Assembly (NCBI GenBank): GCA_002433075.1
Contig: DJHM01000038.1
Coordinates: 4,206-68,205, forward strand
Direction: 5' to 3'
Length of the DNA: 64,000 nucleotides
From: Latescibacteria bacterium UBA6620
Lineage (GTDB): Bacteria > Latescibacterota > UBA2968
The notes beneath the pieces are model-generated. The model was not told where the DNA came from and did no database searches. It saw only the letters and a program-made list of their open reading frames with translations. Made by a program: the position numbers and the translations under genes. Below are positions 35,642 through 45,157 of the stretch, in pieces. Position 1 is the first letter of the stretch, and each line of letters opens with the position of its first letter.

Positions 35642-36802
35642 TCAGGCATCCGTGAAGACGGCCAGCCCCCCGGTGTAGCTGTGCACGAAATTCTTCCCCC
35701 CCACGGGAGCCAGCTCCGCGTTTCCGAAGAAACCCACGAGCGGGAATCGTCCCAGCCTGGAGGTGATCAGTCCGACGTCGTGATCGGGCTGACCGAAAAG
35801 TCCAAATCCGCGCCCCAGACAATTGAAGTAGAGCCCAAATCGAACAGGATCTTCACCCAGTTCGCCAGCCACGGCCTCCAGTGTCTGCAGCAGATCCTCG
35901 TGTGCGGCAGCGGGCGTTCGACGATTGAACTGGATCGTCTGGCCGGTTTCGACCCGCTCACCCACCGCAATCGACCCGTCGTCGGGGTTGATACCGAGCA
36001 GATTTCGGATCAGAAAGTCGCCTCGTCCCCGCCCGGTCGCCATCTCATCCATGGCCAACCCGACGAAAATCGACGGCCCAACGTTTTCCTTCTCCTCCGG
36101 AGTTAGGTCGTCAAGGGCCTCCTTCAGCGCATCGATCGCCGGCGCAAAGGCGATCTGGTGAATCACATTCCCTTCCGCCTTCGTGATCCCGTAGGCCTGG
36201 CCGAAGGGCTGACAACCCTGCGCCACTCCGGTCAAGATCCGAACATCGCCACGCAACAGCACGCCGCTCACTCCACCCTGTAGCACCTCACGCCTGCACC
36301 ACTGATAGCTCCTTGGGTCAATCGGCGTCCCCGACGGAGCTCCCCCCACGATCGGAAAAGGCACGGCCTCATCCAGCGTAGCAACAAGGGCGCCCGGGTT
36401 GTGCGTCGACGCATCCGGGAAAAGGCACAGGAGCCCCGAATCTCCCGAGTAAGGCATCAGGGTCTCGCTGATTTGGATCGGTACATCTTCTCCCGAGACC
36501 AAGAAAGGGACCGCTTCGATGGCGTCTCCCGAAAGCGCCAGAGCGGTAACAGCATCACGTTGCTCGACCTCGCCCACTTCGCTCAGCACGCCCATCCCAC
36601 TACATCCAACCACTGATTCTGTCCTCGAAATCTGACACGCTTCCTTCAGCAGGACGTCCGCGCACGAGGAGGGTCCTCCGGAAGCGAACAACAGAACGAG
36701 AGAGACGTCACCGTCTAGACCGTCCACCGCCGCGGTGACCGCCTCCCGACTCGCCGTTGCCGCATCCGACTCCTGGCTCATCCCCGCCCCGACCGCGATC
36801 AT
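35642..36802 (-). CDS. FIST-domain sensory protein
   Basis: The 386-residue protein matches FIST N and C domains: VSLVLLFASGG, VVGCSGMGVLSEVGEVE, FPIVGGAPSGTPIDPRSYQW, VSGVLLRGDVRI, then the C domain with GDFLIRNLLGINPDDGSI, FGLYFNCLGRGFGLFGQPDHD and LVGFFGNAELAPVGGKNFVHSYTGGLAVF. FIST proteins are thought to bind small ligands, often amino acids, and are commonly fused to or beside signal transduction parts. Start ATG 36802 has GAGG seven bases upstream and overlaps the stop of the M14 peptidase gene (ATGA). An ATG at 36925 is open but not plausible. Confidence 0.87.
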   Translation of the reverse strand: MIAVGAGMSQESDAATASREAVTAAVDGLDGDVSLVLLFASGGPSSCADVLLKEACQISRTESVVGCSGMGVLSEVGEVEQRDAVTALALSGDAIEAVPFLVSGEDVPIQISETLMPYSGDSGLLCLFPDASTHNPGALVATLDEAVPFPIVGGAPSGTPIDPRSYQWCRREVLQGGVSGVLLRGDVRILTGVAQGCQPFGQAYGITKAEGNVIHQIAFAPAIDALKEALDDLTPEEKENVGPSIFVGLAMDEMATGRGRGDFLIRNLLGINPDDGSIAVGERVETGQTIQFNRRTPAAAHEDLLQTLEAVAGELGEDPVRFGLYFNCLGRGFGLFGQPDHDVGLITSRLGRFPLVGFFGNAELAPVGGKNFVHSYTGGLAVFTDA

Positions 36803-37830
36803 TCTTTCACCTCGCAGTCCAACCAGCACAGGGCTGTATCGATGGCCGCCACCTGGAACCCGACCTGCGTTCCCACAGGGGTCCTGGCGTTGTTGTTCTG
36901 GACTTCCGTCACGATGTGCAAACACTCCCTTTCTATTTCATCCCACGCTTCGATCAGATACTCCGACTGTTCCGATCCCCGGCGGTACCTCGTCCCAGGG
37001 CTGGGTCTTGGATTCTGTCCGCCTTCGCGCCAGCGGTCGTGAATGGCTTGACCCAGAGCCTCATACGCGCATCGACGATCTTCATCGAACTCGCGCAGTC
37101 CTGTCGGCAGGTTTACGTGACAGTTATGCTCCGAACCGACATACTCTGTCTGATGCAGGTCGATCCACGCACGATAGTTCCATCGAGCGTCCAGATCGAA
37201 AAACGAGCGGAAAAACGTCGATCTGTGGTCCCGATTTGGTTCGACGTAGGTGTGCGCATCGATTTGCTCGTATGCGATACCCAGACGCTTCGGGCGCTCG
37301 ACTTCACGACTGTCCCACGCAGGCACCCGGGGGAATCGTTCACCGGGCGCATCCCCTCGCTCGCCAAACATCCAGAGGAAAAACGTTTCGTTCGGAACCT
37401 CGGTCCCGTCCCAGAACTTCACGGGCGCCCGCTGGCTGCCCCCGGGGTTGGCGTCCGGCACGAACGTAATCGAGAACCGAGTGAGTACCCATTCTCGCCA
37501 CGAGCGTGCTCCGGACTACCGACCGGATAGCAGATCGAGAATCAACCAGCTCGCCGCCGTAGCGGCGGGCTCGTGGGCGTGAGGTCTGGCCACAAACACC
37601 CCGATCGGCCCTTCGCCCACCGTTACCGCGTAAACCGTCCGTCCCCCAAACTGCCTAAATCGGTCGACCTTCACAGATTCCAGAGAATCATAGTATTGTA
37701 CGTGGAAGTCGGCCTCATCAGGCGTGACCGTCAATTCTGAAGGACCCGGGACGAGTCCCGAGAGGTCGGCCAGGCGTTTCATCAAAATCGAGTGGCCTCG
37801 GGGGAAAAGCGACAGGCTCTGATGCGCCAT
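36799..37830 (-). pseudogene. M14-family zinc carboxypeptidase-like gene with an in-frame TAG
   Basis: The first part holds FVARPHAHEPAATAA, with the HxxE zinc motif. TAG at 37516-37518 follows LLSGR. The same frame then goes on as SGARSWREWVLTRFSITFVPDANPGG (read in two parts), a typical M14 'vPmaNPDG' region. It continues with WIDLHQTEYVGSEHNCHVNLPTG, which supplies the second His region. The gene would encode about 343 residues. M14 enzymes cleave C-terminal residues or amidated amino acids. Its stop overlaps the FIST start. The stop codon is a single substitution from a sense codon and could be a sequence error. Confidence 0.7.
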
Positions 37831-37844
37831 TTTGAGAGCTTTTC

Positions 37845-37873
37845 TTGTCTGCCCAAATCAATTCGTTTATATT
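37845..37873 (+). promoter_or_regulatory. Sigma70-like promoter for the CBS-korA-korB operon
   Basis: TTGTCT (37845-37850), a 17-base spacer and TATATT (37868-37873). It lies about 70 bases upstream of the CBS gene and fits the sigma70 spacing rule. Confidence 0.6.
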
Positions 37874-37940
37874 AGTCGTCCTGCCACCAACGCAGGGCAT
37901 TTCATTAGGTCTCTTAAGGTCGACGCGTGAATCGCACGTC

Positions 37941-38405
37941 ATGAATTTCAAAGAAACACTCAAGGCTGAGCCCGTACGGCGCATCGACCTTTCCTTCTAC
38001 GTGGAAGTGAGAAAAGGCACCACGGTGGCCGATGCGGTAGAAAAGATGCAGGCCAGCCATCGCAAGTGTGCGCTCGTTCTGGACGGCGATCAACTCGAAG
38101 GCATTTTCACCGCCCACGACATCAGGGACCTTGCCCGCGAATCCGATGCACTCCAGCAGTCGATCGATTCGGTGATGACGCGTAATCCGGAGACCATCAG
38201 CGGTGACGCGTCGTTGTTCGAAGCCATTCAAGTTCTGAACGACAAGCCCTATCGATACCTGCCGGTTCTGAACAAGGACGGCCACGTCATCGGTACCCTC
38301 ACCCACTTCGCCGTCCTCAAGCACATCTCCGATCACTTCCCGGAAGATATCTACAACCTGCCTCCGGAACCCAATCGATTCGCACAGTCGCGCGATGGCG
38401 CCTGA
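37941..38405 (+). CDS. CBS-pair protein
   Basis: The 154-residue product is a Bateman module of two CBS motifs: VADAVEKMQASHRKCALVLD with GIFTAHDI, and LFEAIQVLNDKPYRYLPVLN with GTLTHFAVL. CBS pairs bind adenine nucleotides and act as energy sensors. It stands 31 bases before korA in a three-gene unit whose last gene also carries CBS motifs, which suggests adenylate control of the oxidoreductase. That control is inference. The start is ATG 37941; an upstream extension is possible but would overlap the promoter. Confidence 0.85.
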   Translation: MNFKETLKAEPVRRIDLSFYVEVRKGTTVADAVEKMQASHRKCALVLDGDQLEGIFTAHDIRDLARESDALQQSIDSVMTRNPETISGDASLFEAIQVLNDKPYRYLPVLNKDGHVIGTLTHFAVLKHISDHFPEDIYNLPPEPNRFAQSRDGA

Positions 38406-38436
38406 CCATTCCGTTTCTCAGTGGAGATTTTGAATT

Positions 38437-40299
38437 ATGGCCGAAACTCCGGCTGAAGCAACCGACGACGAAGGCATCGAAGTCGTCGAGTCTATCGCCG
38501 TTCGCTTCGCGGGCGATTCAGGCGACGGAAGTCAGATTATCGGCAATGAGTTTGCAAATACCTCGGCCATACTCGGAAACGACATTTCGACGCTGCCAGA
38601 TTACCCGGCTGAGATTCGTGCTCCGGCCGGTACCTTGCCAGGAGTCAGTGCCTTTCAGGTAAACCTTTCCAGCGAAGAGATCTACACGCCCGGCGACGAG
38701 CCACAGGTTCTTGTGGCAATGAATCCTGCCGCTCTCAAGGCTAACATCGACGATCTCCCCCCGGGTGGCGTCCTCATCGCCAACACCGATAACTTCACGC
38801 GTAACAATCTCCGAAAGGCAGGATACGACCAGGACCCCCTGGGAGACGGGTCTCTGTCGTCCTATCGCGTCGCAAAGATTCCTCTCACCACGCTCCATAA
38901 AGAGGCCCTGAAGCATCTCGATGGCCTATCCAATCGGCAGATCGACATCATGAAGAACATGTTCTGTCTTGGGTTGGTGTATTGGATCTTCGATCGGCCG
39001 ATCGAACCCACGATCCGAATGATCGAGAAGAAGTTCGCCGCTAACCCCTTGGTCGTTGAAGGCAACACCACGACGATGAAGGCAGGCTACAACTTCGGCG
39101 AAACCACAGAACAATTCCAGTATCGGTATCGAGTCACGAAGGCGCCTGTCGAGCCAGGGACCTATCGGACGGTGAATGGTGCCCAGGCAGCAGCTCTCGG
39201 GCTCGTGACGGCAGCCACCAAAGCTGGCCTCACTCTCTTCTACGGAAGCTATCCCATCACGCCGGCGAGCTCCCTGCTGGAGGAACTCGCCTCCCTCAAG
39301 AACTTCGACGTTCGCACCTTCCAGGCCGAAGACGAAATCGCCGCGATGGGTTCGACCATCGGGGCCGCGTTCGGGGGCGCTCTCGCCGCCACAGGGACAA
39401 GCGGCCCTGGCATCGCCCTTAAAAGCGAGGCGATCAACCTGGCCCTTGTCCTCGAATTGCCGATGGTCATCTGCAATTTTCAGCGAGGGGGGCCAAGTAC
39501 GGGGCTGCCCACCAAGGCGGAACAAAGCGACTTGCTCCAATGCATGTACGGACGGAACGGGGAAAGCCCGATGATCCTGGTCGCAGCCCAATCTCCAGCC
39601 GACTGCTTCGACACGGCGATCGAAGCCGCACGGCTCGCGATCGAAACCATGTCGCCCGTCTTCTTCATGTCCGATGGATATCTCGTCTTCAGTTCGGAGC
39701 CCTGGCGTATCCCCGACCCTGATTCGATTCCCGAGATTCCCGTCACTCCCTGGACGAATCCAAACGATTTCCAGCCCTACAGCCGAAACCCGGATACCCT
39801 CGCAAGGCCCTGGGCTCTGCCCGGCACCCCCGGGCTCGAGCATAGGGTTGGCGGCCTCGCCAAGCAAGATGGGACCGGGAACGTCTCCTACGACCCCAAC
39901 GACCACCAGCATATGGTGGGCACGCTTCAGGAGAAAGTCGACCGCGTGGCGGATCGGATTCCCGAGCAATCGGTCGACGGACCCGAATGGGGGGATCTGC
40001 TCGTCGTCGGATGGGGCAGCACCTACGGTGCGATTCGATCAGCAGTCCAGCGGTCGCAGCAGAAAGGCCAGAAGGTTGCCTTCGCACACGTCCGATATTT
40101 GAACCCGTTCCCCCGCAATCTTGGCGACATCCTTCTCAAGTACGACAAGGTTCTGGTCCCTGAACTGAATGGTGGCCAGTTGGCCCACCTCCTCGATGCG
40201 AAATACCCGTTGAAGGTAATCTCTTACCCCAAGATTCAAGGTCAGCCTTTCCGGATTTCGGAAATCACCGCAAAGATCGACGAACTCCTGGACTCCTAA
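38437..40299 (+). CDS. korA: 2-oxoacid:ferredoxin oxidoreductase, fused gamma-alpha subunit
   Basis: The 620-residue product fuses the gamma domain (VRFAGDSGDGSQIIGNEFA at about residue 22, then PAEIRAPAGT and VAMNPAALKAN) to the alpha subunit (LFYGSYPITPASSLLEELA at about residue 265, QAEDEIAAMGSTIGAAFGG, TGTSGPGIALKSEA, FQRGGPSTGLPTKAEQSDL). This is the KorA/OorA layout of enzymes that oxidise 2-oxoglutarate, or pyruvate, to acyl-CoA with ferredoxin. It is 29 bases upstream of korB. Substrate choice cannot be settled from sequence by eye. Confidence 0.92.
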   Translation: MAETPAEATDDEGIEVVESIAVRFAGDSGDGSQIIGNEFANTSAILGNDISTLPDYPAEIRAPAGTLPGVSAFQVNLSSEEIYTPGDEPQVLVAMNPAALKANIDDLPPGGVLIANTDNFTRNNLRKAGYDQDPLGDGSLSSYRVAKIPLTTLHKEALKHLDGLSNRQIDIMKNMFCLGLVYWIFDRPIEPTIRMIEKKFAANPLVVEGNTTTMKAGYNFGETTEQFQYRYRVTKAPVEPGTYRTVNGAQAAALGLVTAATKAGLTLFYGSYPITPASSLLEELASLKNFDVRTFQAEDEIAAMGSTIGAAFGGALAATGTSGPGIALKSEAINLALVLELPMVICNFQRGGPSTGLPTKAEQSDLLQCMYGRNGESPMILVAAQSPADCFDTAIEAARLAIETMSPVFFMSDGYLVFSSEPWRIPDPDSIPEIPVTPWTNPNDFQPYSRNPDTLARPWALPGTPGLEHRVGGLAKQDGTGNVSYDPNDHQHMVGTLQEKVDRVADRIPEQSVDGPEWGDLLVVGWGSTYGAIRSAVQRSQQKGQKVAFAHVRYLNPFPRNLGDILLKYDKVLVPELNGGQLAHLLDAKYPLKVISYPKIQGQPFRISEITAKIDELLDS

Positions 40300-40328
40300 C
40301 GCAGCAGCTTTCTGGAGAACGCATCACA

Positions 40329-41864
40329 ATGACCGAAGTAACGGCGGCACCTCAGCTCACGCGCAAAGACTTTGTCTCCGACCAGGAGGTCCGGTGGTGT
40401 CCTGGATGCGGTGATTATGCCATCCTCGCACAGATGCAGCGCATAATGCCCGAGCTTGGCATTCCCAAAGAGAAAATCGTATTCGTCTCGGGGATCGGAT
40501 GTTCAAGCAGATTCCCCTACTACATGGATACTTATGGAATCCACTCGATCCACGGACGTGCGCCTACCCTGGCGACCGGGCTCAAAGTAGCGAACCCCGA
40601 CCTAGCAGTTTGGGTTATCACGGGGGATGGTGACGGGCTGTCGATCGGCGGCAACCATATGCTCCACGTGCTCCGTCGGAACGTCGACCTGAATATCGTG
40701 CTGTTCAACAATCGAATCTACGGCCTCACGAAAGGTCAGTACTCTCCGACTTCCAAGCCCGGCCACGTCACGAAGTCATCGCCGATGGGTTCTGTCGAGC
40801 AGTCTTTCAACCCCATCTCCGTTGCGATCGGAGCGGAGGCGACCTTCGTTGCCCGGTCGGCGGACCGCAATACGAAGCACTTGGCCGACATCCTTACCAA
40901 GGCCGCAGCACATAAAGGCACATCGTTCGTCGAGATTTACCAGAACTGCAACATCTACAACGATGGTGAATGGCTCCACGTTACCGAGGCGGACGTTAAG
41001 GATGACAACACACTCATCCTGGAAGACGGCGAACCCATGATCTTTGGGAAAGACAGAGATCGAGGTATCCGTCTGAACGGGCTCTACCCCGAAGTCGTTC
41101 AACTCGGCAACGGAACGACCGAAAAGGACCTCCTGGTTCACGACGAGCAGGCGGAAGGCCCGGAACTGGCCTATCTGCTCAGTCGGCTTGGCCCGCCCGA
41201 GTTTCCCGTTCCACTCGGTGTCTTCCGATCAATCGAACGACCGACCTACGAAGCACAGCTGGCGGACCAAGGCAGGAGGGCACGGGAAGAGCGCGGCGAC
41301 GGCGACCTGGCCACCCTGTTCCACGCCACCGACACGTGGATCGTGCCCGAGGATTCCGGCTGGATTCCACCAGAGCAGCGACGCGACGTGTCGACAGAGG
41401 TCTCTCCCTCCACACCAGACTACACCCCGGACATCCATCACGAAGTAGAGCAGAGCGAGCTGCAGGCGCTGATGGAGAAGCGTATCGCCACGCTCGACCT
41501 GCCTGAACCTGCCTGCGTGAAGGCAGAAACGACACTCGCCGAGGCCATCGAGCTCATGCAGGATCGGAACCTCGGATGCCTGCTCGTGACCGATGACAGC
41601 GACCGGATCGAGGGGATCTTCGCTCAGGGGGATATCTTCTCGCAGGTCGCCCGCCGCGAGATGGACATGGACACCACCACCGTCGGGTCCCTGATGACGT
41701 CCGATCCGACGACCCTCAGTCGTTCCGCCCCGATCGGCCACGTGCTCCATATGATGGCGGGTCACGGATTCCGACACATCCCCATCGTGAACGGAGATGG
41801 CAAGCCCGTCGCGCTCGCCTCGTTCAAATCGATCCTAGGTTTCCTAGGCGACCTACTCAAGTAG
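40329..41864 (+). CDS. korB: 2-oxoacid:ferredoxin oxidoreductase beta subunit fused to a CBS pair
   Basis: Residues 1-300 are a KorB-type beta subunit: RWCPGCGDYAIL and SGIGCSSRFPYY hold cluster Cys residues, and WVITGDGDGLSIGGNH ending in LFNN is the thiamine diphosphate motif. Acidic and Pro-rich linker sequence follows to about residue 385. Residues 385-511 form two CBS motifs: LAEAIELMQDRNLGCLLVTD with GIFAQGDI, and IGHVLHMMAGHGFRHIPIVN with ALASFKSIL. Typical KorB proteins stop near 300 to 350 residues. The fusion suggests adenylate sensing built into the enzyme. A strong terminator follows. Confidence 0.9.
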   Translation: MTEVTAAPQLTRKDFVSDQEVRWCPGCGDYAILAQMQRIMPELGIPKEKIVFVSGIGCSSRFPYYMDTYGIHSIHGRAPTLATGLKVANPDLAVWVITGDGDGLSIGGNHMLHVLRRNVDLNIVLFNNRIYGLTKGQYSPTSKPGHVTKSSPMGSVEQSFNPISVAIGAEATFVARSADRNTKHLADILTKAAAHKGTSFVEIYQNCNIYNDGEWLHVTEADVKDDNTLILEDGEPMIFGKDRDRGIRLNGLYPEVVQLGNGTTEKDLLVHDEQAEGPELAYLLSRLGPPEFPVPLGVFRSIERPTYEAQLADQGRRAREERGDGDLATLFHATDTWIVPEDSGWIPPEQRRDVSTEVSPSTPDYTPDIHHEVEQSELQALMEKRIATLDLPEPACVKAETTLAEAIELMQDRNLGCLLVTDDSDRIEGIFAQGDIFSQVARREMDMDTTTVGSLMTSDPTTLSRSAPIGHVLHMMAGHGFRHIPIVNGDGKPVALASFKSILGFLGDLLK

Positions 41865-41882
41865 ATCAGCATTCACCAACTG

Positions 41883-41920
41883 AAAATGCCCACCGCTTCC
41901 ACACGGTGGGCATTTTTCTT
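41883..41920 (+). terminator. Rho-independent terminator of the kor operon
   Basis: A perfect 13-bp stem (AAAATGCCCACCG and its complement) with an eight-base loop, followed by a TTTTTCTTT-like tract. It lies 19 bases after the korB stop. Confidence 0.9.
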
Positions 41921-41937
41921 TGTTCGAGGGATCCCCA

Positions 41938-42913
41938 TTGAGCGCACTTCGAATCGGTATCATTGGGTCCGGTGGGATAGCCACACGCAGGGCGCACAGC
42001 TTTGCCGCTCTTCCGGAGTGCCGCATCGCCGCGATCGCGGCACGAAACCCCGAGACCGGCCCCGCGCTGGCCGAAGCACACGGATCGGATCTGACGACGG
42101 ATTAGGCGCAGCCTCGTAGCGAGGGACAACCTGGACGCGCTCGTCGTCGCGACCCATAACGCCCTCCACGGGGAGATCGTCGCTGCCGGACTCGAACAGG
42201 GCCGCCACATCTTCTGTGAGTACCCCACCTCACGGCGCCCGGCAGAATGGTCCAGAATCGCCAGCCTCATCGAAGGCTCTGATGTTCTTCGGCTTACCCA
42301 CAATGCGCACGTCTCCGAAGAACACCTTGCGCTGTCAGATTCCGTCCAAAGCAGCGCCCCCCTGCTTTCTAAATTCCTCAGGTTGACACCCGGACGCGGA
42401 AAACGCCCCGAGGTCCTGTTCAATCTCTATCTGTCCAGTCCCCCGGCGCTTTTCTTCGTTTATGAGATTCATCCCTACGTGAAACTCTTCGGGAAAGCCG
42501 AAACCGTCCACTGCGAGGCGCACTACGAGGGCCTTCACGACGACGCCTCCTACGACCGGTTTACCACCTGCCTAACCGTTCGCTTCCAGAACGGTGCCCG
42601 CAGTCAGTGGACGTGGGCAGGCGGTATCTCCATCGATGCAGCGATCCAAGAAGCCAGAATCGTTTCTCACGGCGCCACCTTCATCGAGGCGAAGGAAGCC
42701 TGGGATATCGCCACACCGACCGGGACCACGCCCCTGGAGTTCGTTGACAACGATACCACCCTGGAGACGCTCTTCCTGGACGACATTCGAGGAGGAACAG
42801 ACTGGCAGGCCGACGTCCGTACCGACCTCGAGGCTGACAGGATCTCGCTCGCAGCGGAGGTATCTGCCACAGAAGGACGCGTCGTCGAGGTCGACGAAAT
42901 CGGTTCGCTCTAG
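41938..42913 (+). pseudogene. Gfo/Idh/MocA-type dehydrogenase, frameshifted
   Basis: TTG 41938, with GAGGGA a few bases upstream, starts LSALRIGIIGSGGIATRRAHSF, a Rossmann start with GxGGIA. At GATTAGGCGCAGC (around 42103) one extra A makes a TAG; without it the frame reads DWRSLVARDNLDALVVATHN, the conserved region of the family. The rest is open to 42913 and includes HIFCEYPTSR (the usual EKP site is EYP), HNAHVSEEHLALS, and YEIHPYVKLFG with the usual catalytic His. Members are NAD(P)-dependent sugar or inositol dehydrogenases. The single-base insertion may be a sequence error. Confidence 0.75.
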
Positions 42914-42933
42914 GACCACTCGACTCTTTCTAC

Positions 42934-42965
42934 AAAGGCCCCCCCGTCCAAGCGAAGGGGCCTTT
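42934..42965. terminator. Hairpin between convergent genes
   Basis: AAAGGCCCC pairs with GGGGCCTTT over a 14-base loop rich in C. It ends at the stop codon of the DUF309 gene on the other strand and can serve both directions; the flanking U/A tracts are short. Confidence 0.65.
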
Positions 42966-43416
42966 ATGGTTTCCTGAATGAGATCGTCGGCACGGGAGGC
43001 CATTCGACCCCTTCTAGCCCATCGGGGCCGGCTTGCCTGGCTCGCTCACGACCCTCGTCGATCCTCTTCTTGACCAAGCCGATGTCGACTCCGAGAAAGT
43101 CATCCGGGAACTGTTCGAGTTTGGCGCCTGCGTTGTTGAAGTGCTTGACCACCCCGTGATAGACTCCGCGTCCCAGCTGGTAATAGGCAGCCGCAAGCTG
43201 AATAAGGGCCTGGAAGAATACCCGACTCGGGACATCGCAACGTCGCCAGACCTCCTCCCACGCCTCGTGACTTTCCCAATACTCGGACGAGTTGAAGAGC
43301 TCCGCACCACGGTGAAGATCGATCCAATCCTCCTGATTCAGTGGAGGTTCGACGACCTCTTCCGGAGCCAGCGAATATGCCGGACGCTCGCGCGCACTCT
43401 CGAAGTCTCGTTTCAC
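42964..43416 (-). CDS. DUF309 family protein
   Basis: The 150-residue protein has the DUF309 pattern RGAELFNSSEYWESHEAWEEVW followed by FFQALIQLAAAYYQLGRG and HGVVKHFNNA (first motif split for length at HEAWEE). The fold is an all-helical bundle with conserved Glu/His that could bind metal. Function is unknown. I chose GTG 43416, which has GGAGG five bases upstream and begins after the preceding stop at 43430; the frame stays open to 43467. Confidence 0.82.
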   Translation of the reverse strand: MKRDFESARERPAYSLAPEEVVEPPLNQEDWIDLHRGAELFNSSEYWESHEAWEEVWRRCDVPSRVFFQALIQLAAAYYQLGRGVYHGVVKHFNNAGAKLEQFPDDFLGVDIGLVKKRIDEGRERARQAGPDGLEGVEWPPVPTISFRKP

Positions 43417-43429
43417 ACTCGCCTCCGGT

Positions 43430-44167
43430 TTATCCAGAATTCGACGCAAGATGGTCGAGCGCACCATCGATCGCCGCGAGATGTCCCAAGACCCGGACGT
43501 CGAAATCTAGACTGCTCGGAGACTCAGCCGTGATCATCCTTTCCGTATGCCCTTCCCTGAAGAGGGAAATCGGGATGCCGCTGCCGTCTCTAAGCTTCGG
43601 TGCGTTCATATTCGGAAAGATCACTCCGTCGGCGGCGTCCTCACCATCGATCCGGGTTCGGCCGTCGATCGGACAGACGGACCTCACACGCTCGATCAGC
43701 ATTTGACCGATCGAAACCTTGTTGAACTGTTCGTAGAGATAGTAGCCCGGGCTCTCCCAATCCTCATGAAGATCCAGAACGCACCGAATGTCGCGACCCG
43801 CAACCAAACTCTTCACACACGAAATCTCCGGCACATCATCGCGCAAGTATGCCCAGTTCACGTCGATGTCCTGGGCATTGTGCCGCTGATCGCGAACTCA
43901 GGCGTGTGGACAGAGACAGGGCACCACCGTCAAACGAAACAAACGACTCCATCGTTCGGCCCCATTCTCGAGAAACCGCAAAGCCGCCTCGACGCCCGCG
44001 GGCTCATTGCCGTGCGTGCCCGCATTGATGTAGATGTTGGGATGGTCTTCGTTCCCCAGTTCTACGGTCAGAACGGGATGCCCCGCAATGTCGTCGAGAA
44101 CGCGGCATCGTTCACGCTGGAGAGCTCGCACCCCGTCAACGATCGATGAGTAATCCCTCTCGCTCAC
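43430..44167 (-). pseudogene. AstE/AspA-type (M14) deacylase-like gene with an in-frame TGA
   Basis: GTG 44167 (AAGG seven bases upstream) starts a protein with VLTVELGNEDHPNIYINAG then THGNEPAGVEAAL, the HxxE zinc motif. After VVPCLCPHA comes TGA at 43898-43900. The frame then goes on as VRDQRHNAQDIDVNWAY, the expected 'R.n..giDlNR' region, and CVLDLHEDWESPGYYLYE, the third zinc His. The family removes acyl groups from amino acids. The TGA aligns where relatives have an aromatic or Gly residue, so a Trp-to-stop change or error is likelier than selenocysteine, although the gene lies 1.9 kb from selC. Confidence 0.65.
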
Positions 44168-44189
44168 GAAGCGCCCTTCTTGTCAGATC

Positions 44190-45157
44190 TCAAGCCATCG
44201 CTTCGATTTCGCTCAGGGCTTCGATCACGCGGCCATGGATGGCACCGTTGCTCACCACGAAACCCCGATTCCGCTTCATTAGAGGATCCGATCGAAAATC
44301 CAGGTCCCTCCCACGCATATCCGTAACCCGCCCTCCGGCCTCCTCCACAATCAAGGAACCCGTTGCATGGTCCCAGATCTTCTCCGCATAACGTTTGCCG
44401 TCGGCTGAAGGCAAGCGCAAATACAGAACGGCGTCTCCCCGGGCCACGGCGGCGTATTTGGCCTGGCTGTCCATTCTCAGGGAGGACGTCTGAATATCGA
44501 CGACGCGCGCAGCCGCTGACTGAAGTGCGGGATTCCCGTGCGAGGACTCTACACTTTCGACGAAACGCCACGAGTCCGGAGAGGAGGCATCGCTCACCGC
44601 GATCGAATCTCGTCGTCCGGTCGGCAACACGGACCAGGCCCCTCTCCCCGAACGGCCAGAAACGTGCTGCTTTTCCCTTTGTCCAGCACGGGACACGCGA
44701 GGGCGGCGACATCCACGCGGCCCTCGACGATCAAGGCGAGGGCAATTGCGTACTGGTCGTTTCTCAGGAATCCCTTGGTCCCGTCGATCGGATCGATGGT
44801 CCAGAACCGGTCCCCCACGGTTCAATTTCCCGGGTCGATCCAGGCCCGAATCTCCGGCTCTTTGGCGTCGTACCTACACCTTTCCAGGTGTTATTCGATC
44901 GCCCCCATCAACCCGCAATGTTCGGGTTGAACCAGATCGCTCGCATCTTCTTCCGCTACGATCGCATCGTCTGGGAACGTCTCGACCAGCCACCGACAGA
45001 TCAGGGCTTGTGAACCAAAGTCGGCAACCGTGACCGGACTGCTATCGGATTTTTCGATCGCGTAACTCGCATCGAGTTCGCCACGTACCTGCTCGCACAG
45101 GACGGCCGCTTCACCGATCGCCTGAAGGGCGACATCCACCTCCGCCTCGTAGTTCAC
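44190..45157 (-). pseudogene. Inositol monophosphatase/3'(2'),5'-bisphosphate nucleotidase family gene with two stops and a frameshift
   Basis: Starting with GTG 45157 the pieces read AIEKSDSSPVTVADFGSQAL and AIVAEEDASDL (metal-binding Glu pair). After a TAA and a TGA near 44864 and 44822 comes FWTIDPIDGTKGFLR, the DPIDGT metal site. One G is missing in a run near 44640, after which SIAVSDASSPDSWRFVESVE and the WDHATGSLIVEEAGG motif (third metal Asp) complete it. This is the CysQ/HAL2-type layout, an enzyme that hydrolyses PAP to AMP. Three lesions make loss of function more likely here than elsewhere, unless the local sequence is poor. Confidence 0.7.

Noticed and set aside
44819..44824. TGA in the CysQ-like gene as selenocysteine
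   Set aside because: The same gene carries a TAA and a frameshift, and the residue lies in a loop (GN-stop-T) where relatives have no Cys. General damage is the simpler reading.
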